Origin: Oceanobacter sp.
GTDB taxonomy: Bacteria; Pseudomonadota; Gammaproteobacteria; Pseudomonadales; Oceanobacteraceae
DNA length: 64,000 nucleotides
Assembly (NCBI GenBank): GCA_002733645.1
Contig: NVWL01000047.1
Span: 47,645 to 111,644, forward strand
Direction: 5' to 3'
Part shown: piece by piece, positions 38,319-46,663 of the stretch
How the letters are laid out: the number at the start of each line of letters is the position of its first letter
How positions within the stretch are numbered: the stretch's first letter is position 1
Notes under the pieces: model-generated
Seen by the model: the letters and a program-made list of their open reading frames with translations, nothing else
What the model was told of the DNA's origin: nothing
Databases searched by the model: none
Translations under genes and position numbers: made by a program

Positions 38319-38723
38319 TTACCAAATAAGTAAGACAATATGACATGTGCTGACTACCATGGTCAGCACCCAACGTAGACGGCGATAAGAACGACTGTAA
38401 GTTTTCACATACAGCGGACGCTGCTCTAATAGCAACAAACTTATAAACCCCACCAATAGCCCCCAAAGCGCATAGGTAAAAGGCATAAAGTACATCAGCC
38501 ATCCCCAAAGAAACACACCAATAGCGATGGATAAGTCGATATTATTAGCTCTGTCTGGATGAGCTTGCTGAACGCCCCAGCAAGAGCCTGACATAAAGCT
38601 TAAAATAAATGCAGAGTACACAATAAAGAACGACTCAGCACCGTGAACACCAAAAGGGATAGCCAAAGTGGCGGCAATAAAAGGCAGCAACCCAGCGTAT
38701 CCTAAACGTTCAAATAACGGCAT
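38319..38723 (-). CDS. DUF3429 family membrane protein
   Basis: A 134-residue inner-membrane protein with four to five hydrophobic segments. ERLGYAGLLPFIAATLAIPFG and YSAFILSFMSGSCWG are the typical first half of DUF3429. The function of the family is unknown. The frame is open 14 codons further upstream, but GGGGGA sits 5 nt before ATG 38723, and the extension would run into a repeat array. Converges with the GNAT gene across 12 bp. Confidence 0.82.
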   Translation of the reverse strand: MPLFERLGYAGLLPFIAATLAIPFGVHGAESFFIVYSAFILSFMSGSCWGVQQAHPDRANNIDLSIAIGVFLWGWLMYFMPFTYALWGLLVGFISLLLLEQRPLYVKTYSRSYRRLRWVLTMVVSTCHIVLLIW

Positions 38724-38736
38724 GAAATTCCCCCAT

Positions 38737-38792
38737 CTATAGTCACTTTGTACTTCTATAGTCACTTATTCTTCAGTAGTCACTTTGTTCTT
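38737..38792. repeat. three imperfect tandem 18-19-bp repeats
   Basis: Three copies of a unit like ctatagtcactttgtactt lie head to tail at 38737-38755, 38756-38773 and 38774-38792, sharing the core tagtcactt. They sit just upstream of the DUF3429 start and could be iterated protein-binding sites or slipped-strand repeats. Confidence 0.6.
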
Positions 38793-38856
38793 CTTTTTAT
38801 ACAGCGCTCTGAAGTTTTATAAGCTAGATAAGTTACCTATTTAACTCACTAAAAAA

Positions 38857-39624
38857 TTATAAGCCAGCCTGCAAAATCGCACTCACTCTTTCCGCGTCTT
38901 GTGGCGTATCAATGCCATGACCCGGTGCTTTATCTATGATGGCCATATGAATACCTACGCCATACCAGAGTGCACGCAACTGCTCTAATGATTCGGTAAG
39001 TTCCAGAGGACAAACGGCCATTTTTTGATACGCTTTTAAAAACGAGACTCGGTAACCGTACATGCCAATATGACGATATACAGACATTTTCTGCGTGACG
39101 CTACCTTGCCCATCCCGGTAAAGATCACGATCCCAAGGAATAGGAGCGCGACTAAAATACATGGCAAACTGACGCTGATTTAATACAACCTTCACTACAT
39201 TTGGATCAAAAGCATCATGGGCCGTCGTCACCGGAGTGCAAACAGAGCTCATGCCGGCATCGTCGTTATCCAACAAACCTTTCGCCGTTAACTCAATTAA
39301 TGATCGAGGAATTAATGGCTCATCCCCCTGAAGGTTCACAACAACGGTGTCGTCACTCCAGCCTTTAATCGCTACCACTTCAGCGATACGATCGGTACCG
39401 TTTTCGTGGTCTGGGGATGTCATCACCACATCCGCACCAAATGCACGCGCAACACTTGCAATACGTTCATCGTCAGTCGCTATAACAATACCGTCCGCCT
39501 CTGCTTCCAAAGCACGTTCATATACATGCTGAATCATAGGCTTTCCCGCCAAATCGATGAGCGGTTTTCCCGGTAAACGGCTAGATGCGTAACGGGCGGG
39601 AATAACAATTTTATAAGAGGACAT
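38857..39624 (-). CDS. kdsB: 3-deoxy-manno-octulosonate cytidylyltransferase
   Basis: Activates Kdo as CMP-Kdo for lipopolysaccharide core or capsule. The 255-residue protein has IPARYASSRLPGKPL at residues 8-22 (nucleotide-binding loop), NLQGDEPLIP near 98, YFSRAPIPWDRD near 157 and LTESLEQLRALW near 212, all typical. It lies downstream of the UDP-glucuronate epimerase gene with an 11-bp gap and not in the murB-lpxK operon, where relatives carry it. kdsC is two genes upstream. Whether a second kdsB exists elsewhere cannot be told. Confidence 0.95.
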   Translation of the reverse strand: MSSYKIVIPARYASSRLPGKPLIDLAGKPMIQHVYERALEAEADGIVIATDDERIASVARAFGADVVMTSPDHENGTDRIAEVVAIKGWSDDTVVVNLQGDEPLIPRSLIELTAKGLLDNDDAGMSSVCTPVTTAHDAFDPNVVKVVLNQRQFAMYFSRAPIPWDRDLYRDGQGSVTQKMSVYRHIGMYGYRVSFLKAYQKMAVCPLELTESLEQLRALWYGVGIHMAIIDKAPGHGIDTPQDAERVSAILQAGL

Positions 39625-39635
39625 TCACTACTCCG

Positions 39636-40643
39636 TTAGACGTTATAAAACTCACGATACCATTCAACAAAACGTTCAATGCCATCAGTCAATGATGTGT
39701 TTGGAGCAAAATCCACATCGCCCATCAAGTCATCGACATTCGCGTAAGTGGCCAATACATCACCCGGTTGCATATCCAAGTAACGCTTATCCGCCGTTTT
39801 GCCAAGTGCCTTTTCGATGGTTTCAACAAAGGTACCTAACTCCACAGAATCATGATTACCAATATTATAAATTTTGTATGGTGCCGAGCTACGACTACTG
39901 TCATTAGACTCTGGCGTCCAACCAGACACAGGCTGTGGAATTTTTTGCGAAATACGAACCACGCCTTCTACGATGTCATCAATGTAAGTGAAATCGCGTT
40001 GCATTTTGCCGTGGTTATAAATATCAATGGTGCGACCTTCAAGAATGGCTTTGGTAAAACTAAAGTACGCCATATCCGGACGACCCCACGGGCCATACAC
40101 TGTAAAAAAGCGCAGCCCTGTGGTGGGCAAGCGATACAGATGCGAATACGTATGCGCCATTAATTCATTGGATTTTTTTGTCGCTGCATACAAAGACACA
40201 GGATGATCAACACGATCCCCTGTTGCGTATGGCAACTCGGTGTTTAATCCATACACAGAACTCGATGACGCGTACACAAAATGTTCAACATCATTATGAC
40301 GACACCCTTCGAGCATATTCACAAACGCAACAACGTTACTGTCCACATACGCGTGTGGATTTTCAATGGAATAACGCACCCCTGCCTGAGCAGCTAAATG
40401 AATAACACGATCAAATTTATGCTCTTTAAATAATGCTGCAACGCCATCTCGATCAGCAAGCTCAAGTTCAATGAATTGAAAACCATCGAGTTTATTCAAC
40501 CACTCGAGACGGCCGTGTTTTAACGCAACGTCGTAATAGGTATTGATGTTATCCACACCAATAACTTCGTGCCCTAACTCAACCAATTTTTTACTGGTAA
40601 ATGCGCCGATAAAACCTGCAGCACCCGTCACTAATATTTTCAT
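39636..40643 (-). CDS. UDP-glucuronate 4-epimerase family protein
   Basis: A 335-residue extended short-chain dehydrogenase. The Rossmann motif is TGAAGFIGAF at 7-16, the catalytic Ser is in YASSSSVYG near 125 and the Tyr-x3-Lys is in YAATKKSNE near 150. The first region VDNINTYYDVALKHGRL and the later FFTVYGPWGRPDMAYF are typical of UDP-glucuronate/UDP-galacturonate epimerases (LspL, Cap1J). ATG at 40643 has GAAGGA upstream; nine codons of open frame before it were dropped. Between kdsC and kdsB it suggests a uronic acid and Kdo-containing core or capsule. UDP-glucose 4-epimerase is the alternative. Confidence 0.87.
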   Translation of the reverse strand: MKILVTGAAGFIGAFTSKKLVELGHEVIGVDNINTYYDVALKHGRLEWLNKLDGFQFIELELADRDGVAALFKEHKFDRVIHLAAQAGVRYSIENPHAYVDSNVVAFVNMLEGCRHNDVEHFVYASSSSVYGLNTELPYATGDRVDHPVSLYAATKKSNELMAHTYSHLYRLPTTGLRFFTVYGPWGRPDMAYFSFTKAILEGRTIDIYNHGKMQRDFTYIDDIVEGVVRISQKIPQPVSGWTPESNDSSRSSAPYKIYNIGNHDSVELGTFVETIEKALGKTADKRYLDMQPGDVLATYANVDDLMGDVDFAPNTSLTDGIERFVEWYREFYNV

Positions 40644-40685
40644 GAAAATTCCTTCAACGTTGGAAACCAACGCTTTTTATAATAT

Positions 40686-41249
40686 TTACTGTTCGTTTTT
40701 TAACGTTTCGAATTCAGGTAGCATGGCCTTGATGTAGGCATCTTTTAAATCCATACGGCTGCCTAAAATGATATCGGCAACCTCGCGAGCGACACCTTTG
40801 CCACCCGCCGCACTTGTCACAATATCGGCATTATCTCTGACCAGCCAAAATGCATCCTGTGGAGCAACAGCTAAGCCGACACGCATCATGACTTTTAAAT
40901 CAATAACATCATCACCGACATAGCACACTTGTGAAGGCTCTATATTTAACTCAGCCATTAACGTTTGCAGGCAAGCCCATTTATCTTTTGTTCCGGGATA
41001 AAAATAGTTGATACCAAGGTCTTGGGCGCGACGAGTTAATGGAGCAGAACTTTTCGCTGAGATAATGGCAGGAATCACATCGAACTCACCCAGTAACTTA
41101 ATGCCCACACCGTCTTTCACATTAAAGTGTTTTACTTGCTCACCGTCATGGGAGTAAACCAAGGTGCCGTCTGTCAATACACCATCAACATCAAACACAA
41201 CAAGTTTAATGGCTTTCGCCTTTTGGCGGGTAGAATCAGAGAGTTGCAT
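40686..41249 (-). CDS. kdsC: 3-deoxy-manno-octulosonate-8-phosphatase
   Basis: HAD-superfamily phosphatase that converts Kdo-8-phosphate to Kdo. The 187-residue protein has the nucleophile motif DVDGVLTDG (Asp20 and Asp22), ISAKSSAPLTRRA near 63, and GDDVIDLKVM near 115, as KdsC does. It lacks the arabinose-5-phosphate isomerase gene kdsD and the lptCA genes that usually accompany it in Pseudomonas. It is the first gene of a kdsC-epimerase-kdsB run and starts 136 bp from tRNA-Glu. Confidence 0.94.
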   Translation of the reverse strand: MQLSDSTRQKAKAIKLVVFDVDGVLTDGTLVYSHDGEQVKHFNVKDGVGIKLLGEFDVIPAIISAKSSAPLTRRAQDLGINYFYPGTKDKWACLQTLMAELNIEPSQVCYVGDDVIDLKVMMRVGLAVAPQDAFWLVRDNADIVTSAAGGKGVAREVADIILGSRMDLKDAYIKAMLPEFETLKNEQ

Positions 41250-41385
41250 TACCGAGAATCACTGGAAATAAAAACGCTATTGTAGCGCGTATCACGAAAC
41301 GTTGTAAGGATGTCAGGCTGAAGCAAGAGGCAAAGAAAATTTATAAAATCACAGCGAAAACAACACTACTCGGACGAGTAAAAGA

Positions 41386-41461
41386 TGGTATCCCCAAGGG
41401 GATTCGAACCCCTGTTACCGCCGTGAAAGGGCGGTGTCCTAGGCCTCTAGACGATGGGGAC
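41386..41461 (-). tRNA. tRNA-Glu (UUC)
   Basis: A 76-nt cloverleaf with encoded CCA. Acceptor arms GTCCCCA / TGGGGAT, D-loop TAGAGGCCTA, anticodon stem CCGCC/GGCGG with anticodon TTC, and T-loop GTTCGAATCC. Identical in sequence to the two copies near 56 kb as far as read. Confidence 0.97.
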
Positions 41462-41509
41462 CCAAGGAACTCGTATTACATGAGGTAATACGTTAAAGCA
41501 ATACGTTTA

Positions 41510-41585
41510 TGGTGGAGCCTAGCGGGATCGAACCGCTGACCTCAACACTGCCAGTGTTGCGCTCTCCCAGCTGAGCTAAGGCCCC
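41510..41585 (-). tRNA. tRNA-Ala (GGC)
   Basis: A 76-nt cloverleaf with encoded CCA. Acceptor arms GGGGCCT / AGGCTCC contain the G3-U70 identity pair, the anticodon loop CTGGCAG gives GGC, and the T-loop is GGTTCGATCC. It lies just upstream of tRNA-Glu and downstream of gltX, on the same strand as both. Confidence 0.97.
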
Positions 41586-41706
41586 GTCACAAAACGTGCG
41601 CGAATAATACTGATGCCCCTCTAGGGTGTCAACACTTTCGCACGTTACTTGAGAAAAATAATTCAGCGAAACAATAACTTACGCGCTGCCGCTACCATTC
41701 TAGCGA

Positions 41707-41745
41707 CAACCCAAGCGGCGTATCACAGCCACCGTACTTGGGTTG
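41707..41745. repeat. inverted repeat behind gltX
   Basis: Perfect 9-bp arms caacccaag / cttgggttg with a 21-nt GC-containing loop, 11 bp past the gltX stop codon. No T-run follows, so termination is uncertain. Confidence 0.35.
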
Positions 41746-41756
41746 CATAAGCGACA

Positions 41757-43265
41757 TTAATCGGTTGTTTCTGATGCTTCAATAGCGCGAACAATTGCCT
41801 GAAAATCTTTTTCAAGCTTCTTCAGTTTCTTCTTGCCGGGAGCACCCAAAACATCAATTGCGTGACGAATTCGTGCACGACTCATATCAGGGCCTAGCAA
41901 CGCCATAGTATCAAGTACAGAGATAGTCGATGACGTACCTGCGATTGCCATAAAAAATGGGAATAAGAAATCACGAACCTTAATTTCCATCTGCTTGGCC
42001 AAACCAAACAAGGCTTTTTCGATGTTTTCTTTTTCCCAATGACGAGTGGCTTCCAGCAACCATAAGCCATACTGTAAAACAGCAACCACTTCTTCGCCTT
42101 CATACGCTTTATGCTCAAAGCTTTCTGGCGTAAGCGGGGTTAAACCAGACAGAAAGTGGCCTGCTAAAGGCGCGACGTCAGAGAAGACTTCAACGCGCGG
42201 CTGAAGGTGAGGAATCACCGGCAACACTCGCTCAGGGTTGAAGCCCCAAGCAGCAAAACGCTCCGCAAACTGCTCAGCAGTTAGCTCACGTAGCCAAAGG
42301 CTGTTAAGCCAACGCAATTTTTCGACATCAAAGACTGGCCCACCCAATGACACACGCTGAATATCAAAGTTTGTGAACATCTCATCACGACTGAACTTTT
42401 CGCTTTCATCCGGCATCGACCAACCCATACGACCCAGGTAGTTCAATACCGCTTCTGGCATAAAGCCCATGCGCTCGTAATACATAATTGAAGTCGGGTT
42501 CTTTCGCTTACTTAACTTACTTTTGTCCGGATTACGCAACAGTGGCATATGGCAAAGCTTAGGCATATCCCAACCAAAGTACTGATACAACAACACATGC
42601 TTAGGCGCCGAACTGATCCATTCTTCACCACGAATTACATGGGTGATGGCCATCAGATGATCATCAACCACATTGGCAAGGTGATACGTTGGCATACCGT
42701 CCGACTTCATCAGGATCTGAGCATCCACCTGAGACCAATCAAGTTCAATCTCACCGCGTAGCATGTCGTTAACAACACATGTACCCTCTTCCGGCACCTT
42801 CATACGCACAACAAACGGGGCACCCGCTGCTTCACGCTCGGCAATCACATCCGCAGGTAATTCAAGATCCGAGACTTTCAACGCAGTCAGGCTACCGCCT
42901 TCTTGCTTGGTAATACGCAACTGATCAAGTTCTTCATTGGTACGGTAACAGCGAAAAGCATTGCCGCTGTCTAATAGTTTCTGCACGTGTTCTTCATAAA
43001 TAGCGCGACGTTCACTCTGGCGGTATGGACCATAGTCACCGCCAACATCAGGCCCTTCATCCCAGTCCATGCCCAACCAACGTAAGCTATCAAGAATGGC
43101 CTGTTCCGATTCCGGAGTACTGCGCTGCTGGTCAGTATCTTCGATGCGCAGCAAGAACTTACCGCCATGCTGACGGGCAAACGCAAGATTAAACAACGCA
43201 ATATAGGCGGTACCAACGTGGGGATCGCCGGTTGGGGAAGGTGCGACTCGGGTGCGAACAGTCAT
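41757..43265 (-). CDS. gltX: glutamyl-tRNA synthetase
   Basis: Charges tRNA-Glu. The 502-residue protein has the class I motifs [12 protein letters not shown] at 7-18 (HIGH equivalent HVGT) and KLSKRKNP near 245 (KMSKS equivalent), [10 protein letters not shown] near 42, and a helical C-terminal anticodon-binding part. The zinc-binding Cys cluster of the E. coli enzyme is not obvious (CYRTNEE only). ATG at 43265 with AAGAGA upstream is preferred; seven extra codons before it lack a conserved start. Its two tRNA neighbours downstream, one of them its own substrate, match the Pseudomonas arrangement. Confidence 0.96.
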   Translation of the reverse strand: MTVRTRVAPSPTGDPHVGTAYIALFNLAFARQHGGKFLLRIEDTDQQRSTPESEQAILDSLRWLGMDWDEGPDVGGDYGPYRQSERRAIYEEHVQKLLDSGNAFRCYRTNEELDQLRITKQEGGSLTALKVSDLELPADVIAEREAAGAPFVVRMKVPEEGTCVVNDMLRGEIELDWSQVDAQILMKSDGMPTYHLANVVDDHLMAITHVIRGEEWISSAPKHVLLYQYFGWDMPKLCHMPLLRNPDKSKLSKRKNPTSIMYYERMGFMPEAVLNYLGRMGWSMPDESEKFSRDEMFTNFDIQRVSLGGPVFDVEKLRWLNSLWLRELTAEQFAERFAAWGFNPERVLPVIPHLQPRVEVFSDVAPLAGHFLSGLTPLTPESFEHKAYEGEEVVAVLQYGLWLLEATRHWEKENIEKALFGLAKQMEIKVRDFLFPFFMAIAGTSSTISVLDTMALLGPDMSRARIRHAIDVLGAPGKKKLKKLEKDFQAIVRAIEASETTD

Positions 43266-43316
43266 GAGTTTTCTCTTATGAATCAAATCTGGCGCGATTA
43301 TAGAGAATTCCTGAAT

Positions 43317-44423
43317 TTAATGCATGACGTTATCGGCCCTGATCTGTTTTTCCATGTCAGTAATAATGGTAATGACTTTTTCGCTGGCCGCTTCCATTGC
43401 CTGCAAGGATTTCAGCATTTGGTCGCGATTGCCTTGTTTCAGACTTTCGATGGCCTTAAAGCCATTATCATGGACACTACGGTGCGAACTATCGAGGCGC
43501 TTGTATGACTCAAGATGGCTGTACTTTTGACGGCCTTCGCCCTCCGCATACCATTTGCCCAGACGACAAGAGGTGTGATCAGCAAGCGAAAGAGCCGCAC
43601 CCTCACCCTCATGACTGATGCAGTTATAAACCTGCCCTTTCCACACAATATGATCTAATTTTACGGTTTCTAGAAAAGCTTCTGCTGACGTTAGTTCAAA
43701 ACTACGATCAACTTGGCTGGCCACCTCACCCACCTGTCTCACATGAGAAGACACAGCGTTAACTTCATCAGAAAGAACCGCACCTCGCTCGCCCAGTGCA
43801 TTTATCCCAAACGCAACGCTATCTACCTCTTTAGCGATGGTTGAAATCAAAGCATCTATCTCAGCGGTTGCTTCAGCCGTTCGTCGCGCCAACGTTCTTA
43901 CCTCATCAGCCACGACCGCAAAACCACGACCTTGTTCACCCGCCCTTGCCGCTTCTATGGCAGCATTCAATGCTAATAAATTAGTTTGCTCAGAAATTCC
44001 TTTGATCAAGCTCACAAAGTTTTCGATCCCTGACGCTACTGATTTTAAACCGCCAACAGAGACTGAGGCATCTTGGGACTCTTTTTGAATAATTTGTAAC
44101 GAGTCGGTGAGTTGAAAAAGAGATTTATGAATATCGTCAACACGCACCATCGACACCTGAACCGCCTTTCCTTCTTCTGCCAACTTACCAGCAGAAGAAG
44201 CCATGGTATTTCGGATATCGTCAATTGCCTGTGTCGAACTGAACCATAGCGCCTGAAGTTGCTCAACGTACTCCAATTGCCGCATACCAAAACAACAACG
44301 CATCTCGGCGACTTCTTTCACTTTATGCAAGAGTTCGTTTTCACGTCGTAGTTGAGAAATCTCGGCCTCTAACTGAGCAATCCGAGATTTATCGTCATTG
44401 ATTTGGTTTTTTTTAAAAAACAC
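43317..44423 (-). CDS. soluble methyl-accepting chemotaxis protein with CZB domain
   Basis: A 368-residue chemoreceptor without membrane helices. The N-terminus is a coiled coil (12-45, [18 protein letters not shown]), followed by the MCP signalling hairpin with [27 protein letters not shown] near 145-170. The C-terminal 110 residues form a CZB zinc-binding domain with [22 protein letters not shown] and a distal His in [13 protein letters not shown] receptors sense zinc or hypochlorous acid. The location is cytoplasmic by inference. No che genes are nearby. Confidence 0.92.
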   Translation of the reverse strand: MFFKKNQINDDKSRIAQLEAEISQLRRENELLHKVKEVAEMRCCFGMRQLEYVEQLQALWFSSTQAIDDIRNTMASSAGKLAEEGKAVQVSMVRVDDIHKSLFQLTDSLQIIQKESQDASVSVGGLKSVASGIENFVSLIKGISEQTNLLALNAAIEAARAGEQGRGFAVVADEVRTLARRTAEATAEIDALISTIAKEVDSVAFGINALGERGAVLSDEVNAVSSHVRQVGEVASQVDRSFELTSAEAFLETVKLDHIVWKGQVYNCISHEGEGAALSLADHTSCRLGKWYAEGEGRQKYSHLESYKRLDSSHRSVHDNGFKAIESLKQGNRDQMLKSLQAMEAASEKVITIITDMEKQIRADNVMH

Positions 44424-44582
44424 TCGATCAGTTCCTCTATTAGTTCCCTTACAGGTAAGTTCCTCTGCAAATAAATTCTTATTGAATCTGCATAGAAAAG
44501 TTCTATTGAGTAGTCTAGTTGAGAATGAATAGTTGTCACGGTTAAGACATCAATCGCGCAGGTCGCTCAACAACTGCGGGAG

Positions 44583-45704
44583 TCAGTCAACACTGTTGTC
44601 AGTAATTGTTTTGCCTTTAGAACGAACAACGTACTCTGACGGCGTTTCTCCGGTCCAACGCTTGAAGGCTTTACTGAATGCCGATGGCGTCGAAAACTCG
44701 AGTAATTGGGCTAGTTCCGCAACGGAGCTTCCACCACGAGCAAAGTATCCGCGCGCAAAGCGTTCACGAATAACATCCAACTCTTGTTGATAGGTCGTAC
44801 CACTTTCAGCCAATTTTCGACGCATAGTACGGCCACTCATCCCCAATTCACTCGCAGCGGCTTCAAGCGAAGGTAAGGCTCCATAAGAACGAAGCAAGAA
44901 GTGTCGTAACTTCAGAGGTAAGAATCGCATCGCCCGAGTAGGAATGCGTTGAAATAAGGTTTTTTCAGCCGTCATAGCCAATAAGCGATTGGCCAAAGGC
45001 AGCTCATATTCAACACTAGGATTTTTACGAATGATACGGTTCTGAGGGCAATCAAATATCACTGGGCACTGGAAATAACGACGATAAATATTTCCCCACT
45101 TTGGTTCAGGGTAAGCAAATTCAACACGAATCGGCATTAATTCGGGATCACGACCCACGAGGTCGGAAACGATATTATAAAAACTTACGCTGTTTAATTC
45201 GATAAAATAATGCGTATAAGGAGCTAGCGATATATTTTCCTCAATCGTAAACCAACTTAACTCCCCATCAATATGAACGGACATTTCCAGCGGTGGAAAT
45301 AACTCACGACAAAACCGTGCCACTGTTTCCGCACAGTCTTTCAGAGTGGGTTGAGTAACGGCAGCCAAGCCGGCCATACCATGATGAGATACACTCATTA
45401 TGTTTCCGATAAACAACCCTAAATAAGGCATTTTGATTGCCGTCATAGTTTGCTCGACTAAGCCAAGCACCTGTCGCGTTGACATGTAACGCCCCGCCAC
45501 ACTGCCATCTGACAGATCAATCCCTACATTCATAAAAAGTTTGTTGTGATCTAGTCCCATTGAGGCTTTCATCAGTTCATTCAAGTGACTGGCCCGGGAA
45601 GCACCGTCGCCCTCTACCACATCAAGCCCTAAGTCTGGCTTTTGACTGATATTAAAATACGTAAGAATATGCCCAAGAGGAATACATTGAGTGTCCAAAT
45701 CCAT
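44583..45704 (-). CDS. AraC family regulator, paralogue 1
   Basis: A 373-residue transcription factor. The first 250 residues resemble the arabinose_bd-type ligand domain of the OruR/ArgR-like AraC branch (MSVSHHGMAGLAAVTQPTL near 105-123). The C-terminal DNA-binding domain holds two helix-turn-helix units: SLEAAASELGMSGRTMRRKL and SVAELAQLLEFSTPSAFSKAFKRWTG shortened to its parts. The second AraC gene, at 48786, is clearly a paralogue over the whole length. It follows the helical-protein gene on the same strand, separated by a terminator. A role in controlling the lipase gene is inferred from position. Confidence 0.9.
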   Translation of the reverse strand: MDLDTQCIPLGHILTYFNISQKPDLGLDVVEGDGASRASHLNELMKASMGLDHNKLFMNVGIDLSDGSVAGRYMSTRQVLGLVEQTMTAIKMPYLGLFIGNIMSVSHHGMAGLAAVTQPTLKDCAETVARFCRELFPPLEMSVHIDGELSWFTIEENISLAPYTHYFIELNSVSFYNIVSDLVGRDPELMPIRVEFAYPEPKWGNIYRRYFQCPVIFDCPQNRIIRKNPSVEYELPLANRLLAMTAEKTLFQRIPTRAMRFLPLKLRHFLLRSYGALPSLEAAASELGMSGRTMRRKLAESGTTYQQELDVIRERFARGYFARGGSSVAELAQLLEFSTPSAFSKAFKRWTGETPSEYVVRSKGKTITDNSVD

Positions 45705-45855
45705 CGTCGTTATTCAAACCTCGCCAACCAAGATAGAATAGTGGCAAAAAACGCCACGCAATTAACAAAAGTACAGACACACGGCCTTACGTTCAACAAA
45801 TAGCTAAAGATAAGTAGGCTGAATACTATTGAAGGGAAATGAAAAAACAGTAAGT

Positions 45856-45882
45856 ACTAGCGTGAACTAGACTCACGCTAGT
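45856..45882 (-). terminator. terminator after the lipase-linked gene
   Basis: A perfect 10-bp stem actagcgtga / tcacgctagt with a 7-nt loop, 52 bp past the stop codon of the gene at 45935. On the minus strand a T6 run follows after about nine bases. Confidence 0.7.
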
Positions 45883-45934
45883 GGAGCATTCAACACTGAG
45901 CATACATCTCAACGTTGAACATCAATAATAATTA

Positions 45935-46549
45935 TTAGGACTGTTCGATAGCAAAGACTGCACCAATACGCTGAGCTTCTTTTGCAGCACGTGCGCGAAT
46001 ATCATCCTGATTGGTGTATAAGTTTTCAATCAACTGCAGTTGCACTGACTGTGCTCGTTCGACAGACATTTCTTTGTTTTGGATTCTTGCTGGTAATTGA
46101 TTCAGGACTGCTTCCGTCAATACGACACGCTCTTCATCTGAAGGCGTTTTTTTCAATAATTCCAGCTGCTTGTTAAATCGAACAAGATTAACCAATCTAA
46201 CCAACTCCTCGTCGGCATTTTTCTTTTGTTTCGCAACCGATGTCAGCATTAGCCACTCAGCAGGCGAAATGTAGTCGGGACGCTCATTAATAGCCGTAGC
46301 CTCCGAGACATCACTTGCCGCGTTTATGACCGCGTTAAATGACTCTTTTTGCATATCCATCAATTTTTCAGGAGCCATCTGGGACAACGCTTCAGCTGAA
46401 TAGTCATTGCCATCAGAATTGACGGTGTTGACGTATTCACTCCCCGCTAAAGACTTAAGCGCCTCTTCATCGGAAGACTGGAGATAAAGGTAACCACCAA
46501 ACCCGAGTAGCACACCCACACTCATTACAACTGCTATTTTCATACTCAT
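45935..46549 (-). CDS. membrane-anchored helical protein linked to lipase
   Basis: A 204-residue protein with one N-terminal hydrophobic segment (MKIAVVMSVGVLLGFGGYLYL, about 3-23) and a soluble, mostly helical periplasmic part. The first 80 residues of that part are acidic; the rest is rich in Arg, Glu and Leu (RLVNLVRFNKQLELL, VLNQLPARIQNKEMS). This layout, behind a secreted lipase gene, recalls lipase foldases and the phospholipase C accessory protein PlcR, but the lipase foldase signature RxxFDY is absent. An accessory chaperone role is an inference. A GC-rich hairpin separates it from the lipase gene. Confidence 0.65.
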   Translation of the reverse strand: MSMKIAVVMSVGVLLGFGGYLYLQSSDEEALKSLAGSEYVNTVNSDGNDYSAEALSQMAPEKLMDMQKESFNAVINAASDVSEATAINERPDYISPAEWLMLTSVAKQKKNADEELVRLVNLVRFNKQLELLKKTPSDEERVVLTEAVLNQLPARIQNKEMSVERAQSVQLQLIENLYTNQDDIRARAAKEAQRIGAVFAIEQS

Positions 46550-46604
46550 AAATTTTCTCCAACACCTGATATTCAGGCAGAAACTGAAATGAGGTTAAAC
46601 AAAA

Positions 46605-46624
46605 CCGGGGGCATAAGCCCCCGG
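46605..46624 (-). terminator. hairpin between lipase and downstream gene
   Basis: A perfect 8-bp stem ccgggggc / gcccccgg with an ATAA loop and a following minus-strand TTTT-G-TTT run. It lies 40 bp past the lipase stop and 55 bp before the next start, so it may stop most transcripts and lower expression of the downstream gene. Confidence 0.75.
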
Positions 46625-46663
46625 CAAAACAATCACACTACATTACTATAGAGGTTGTTCTTA

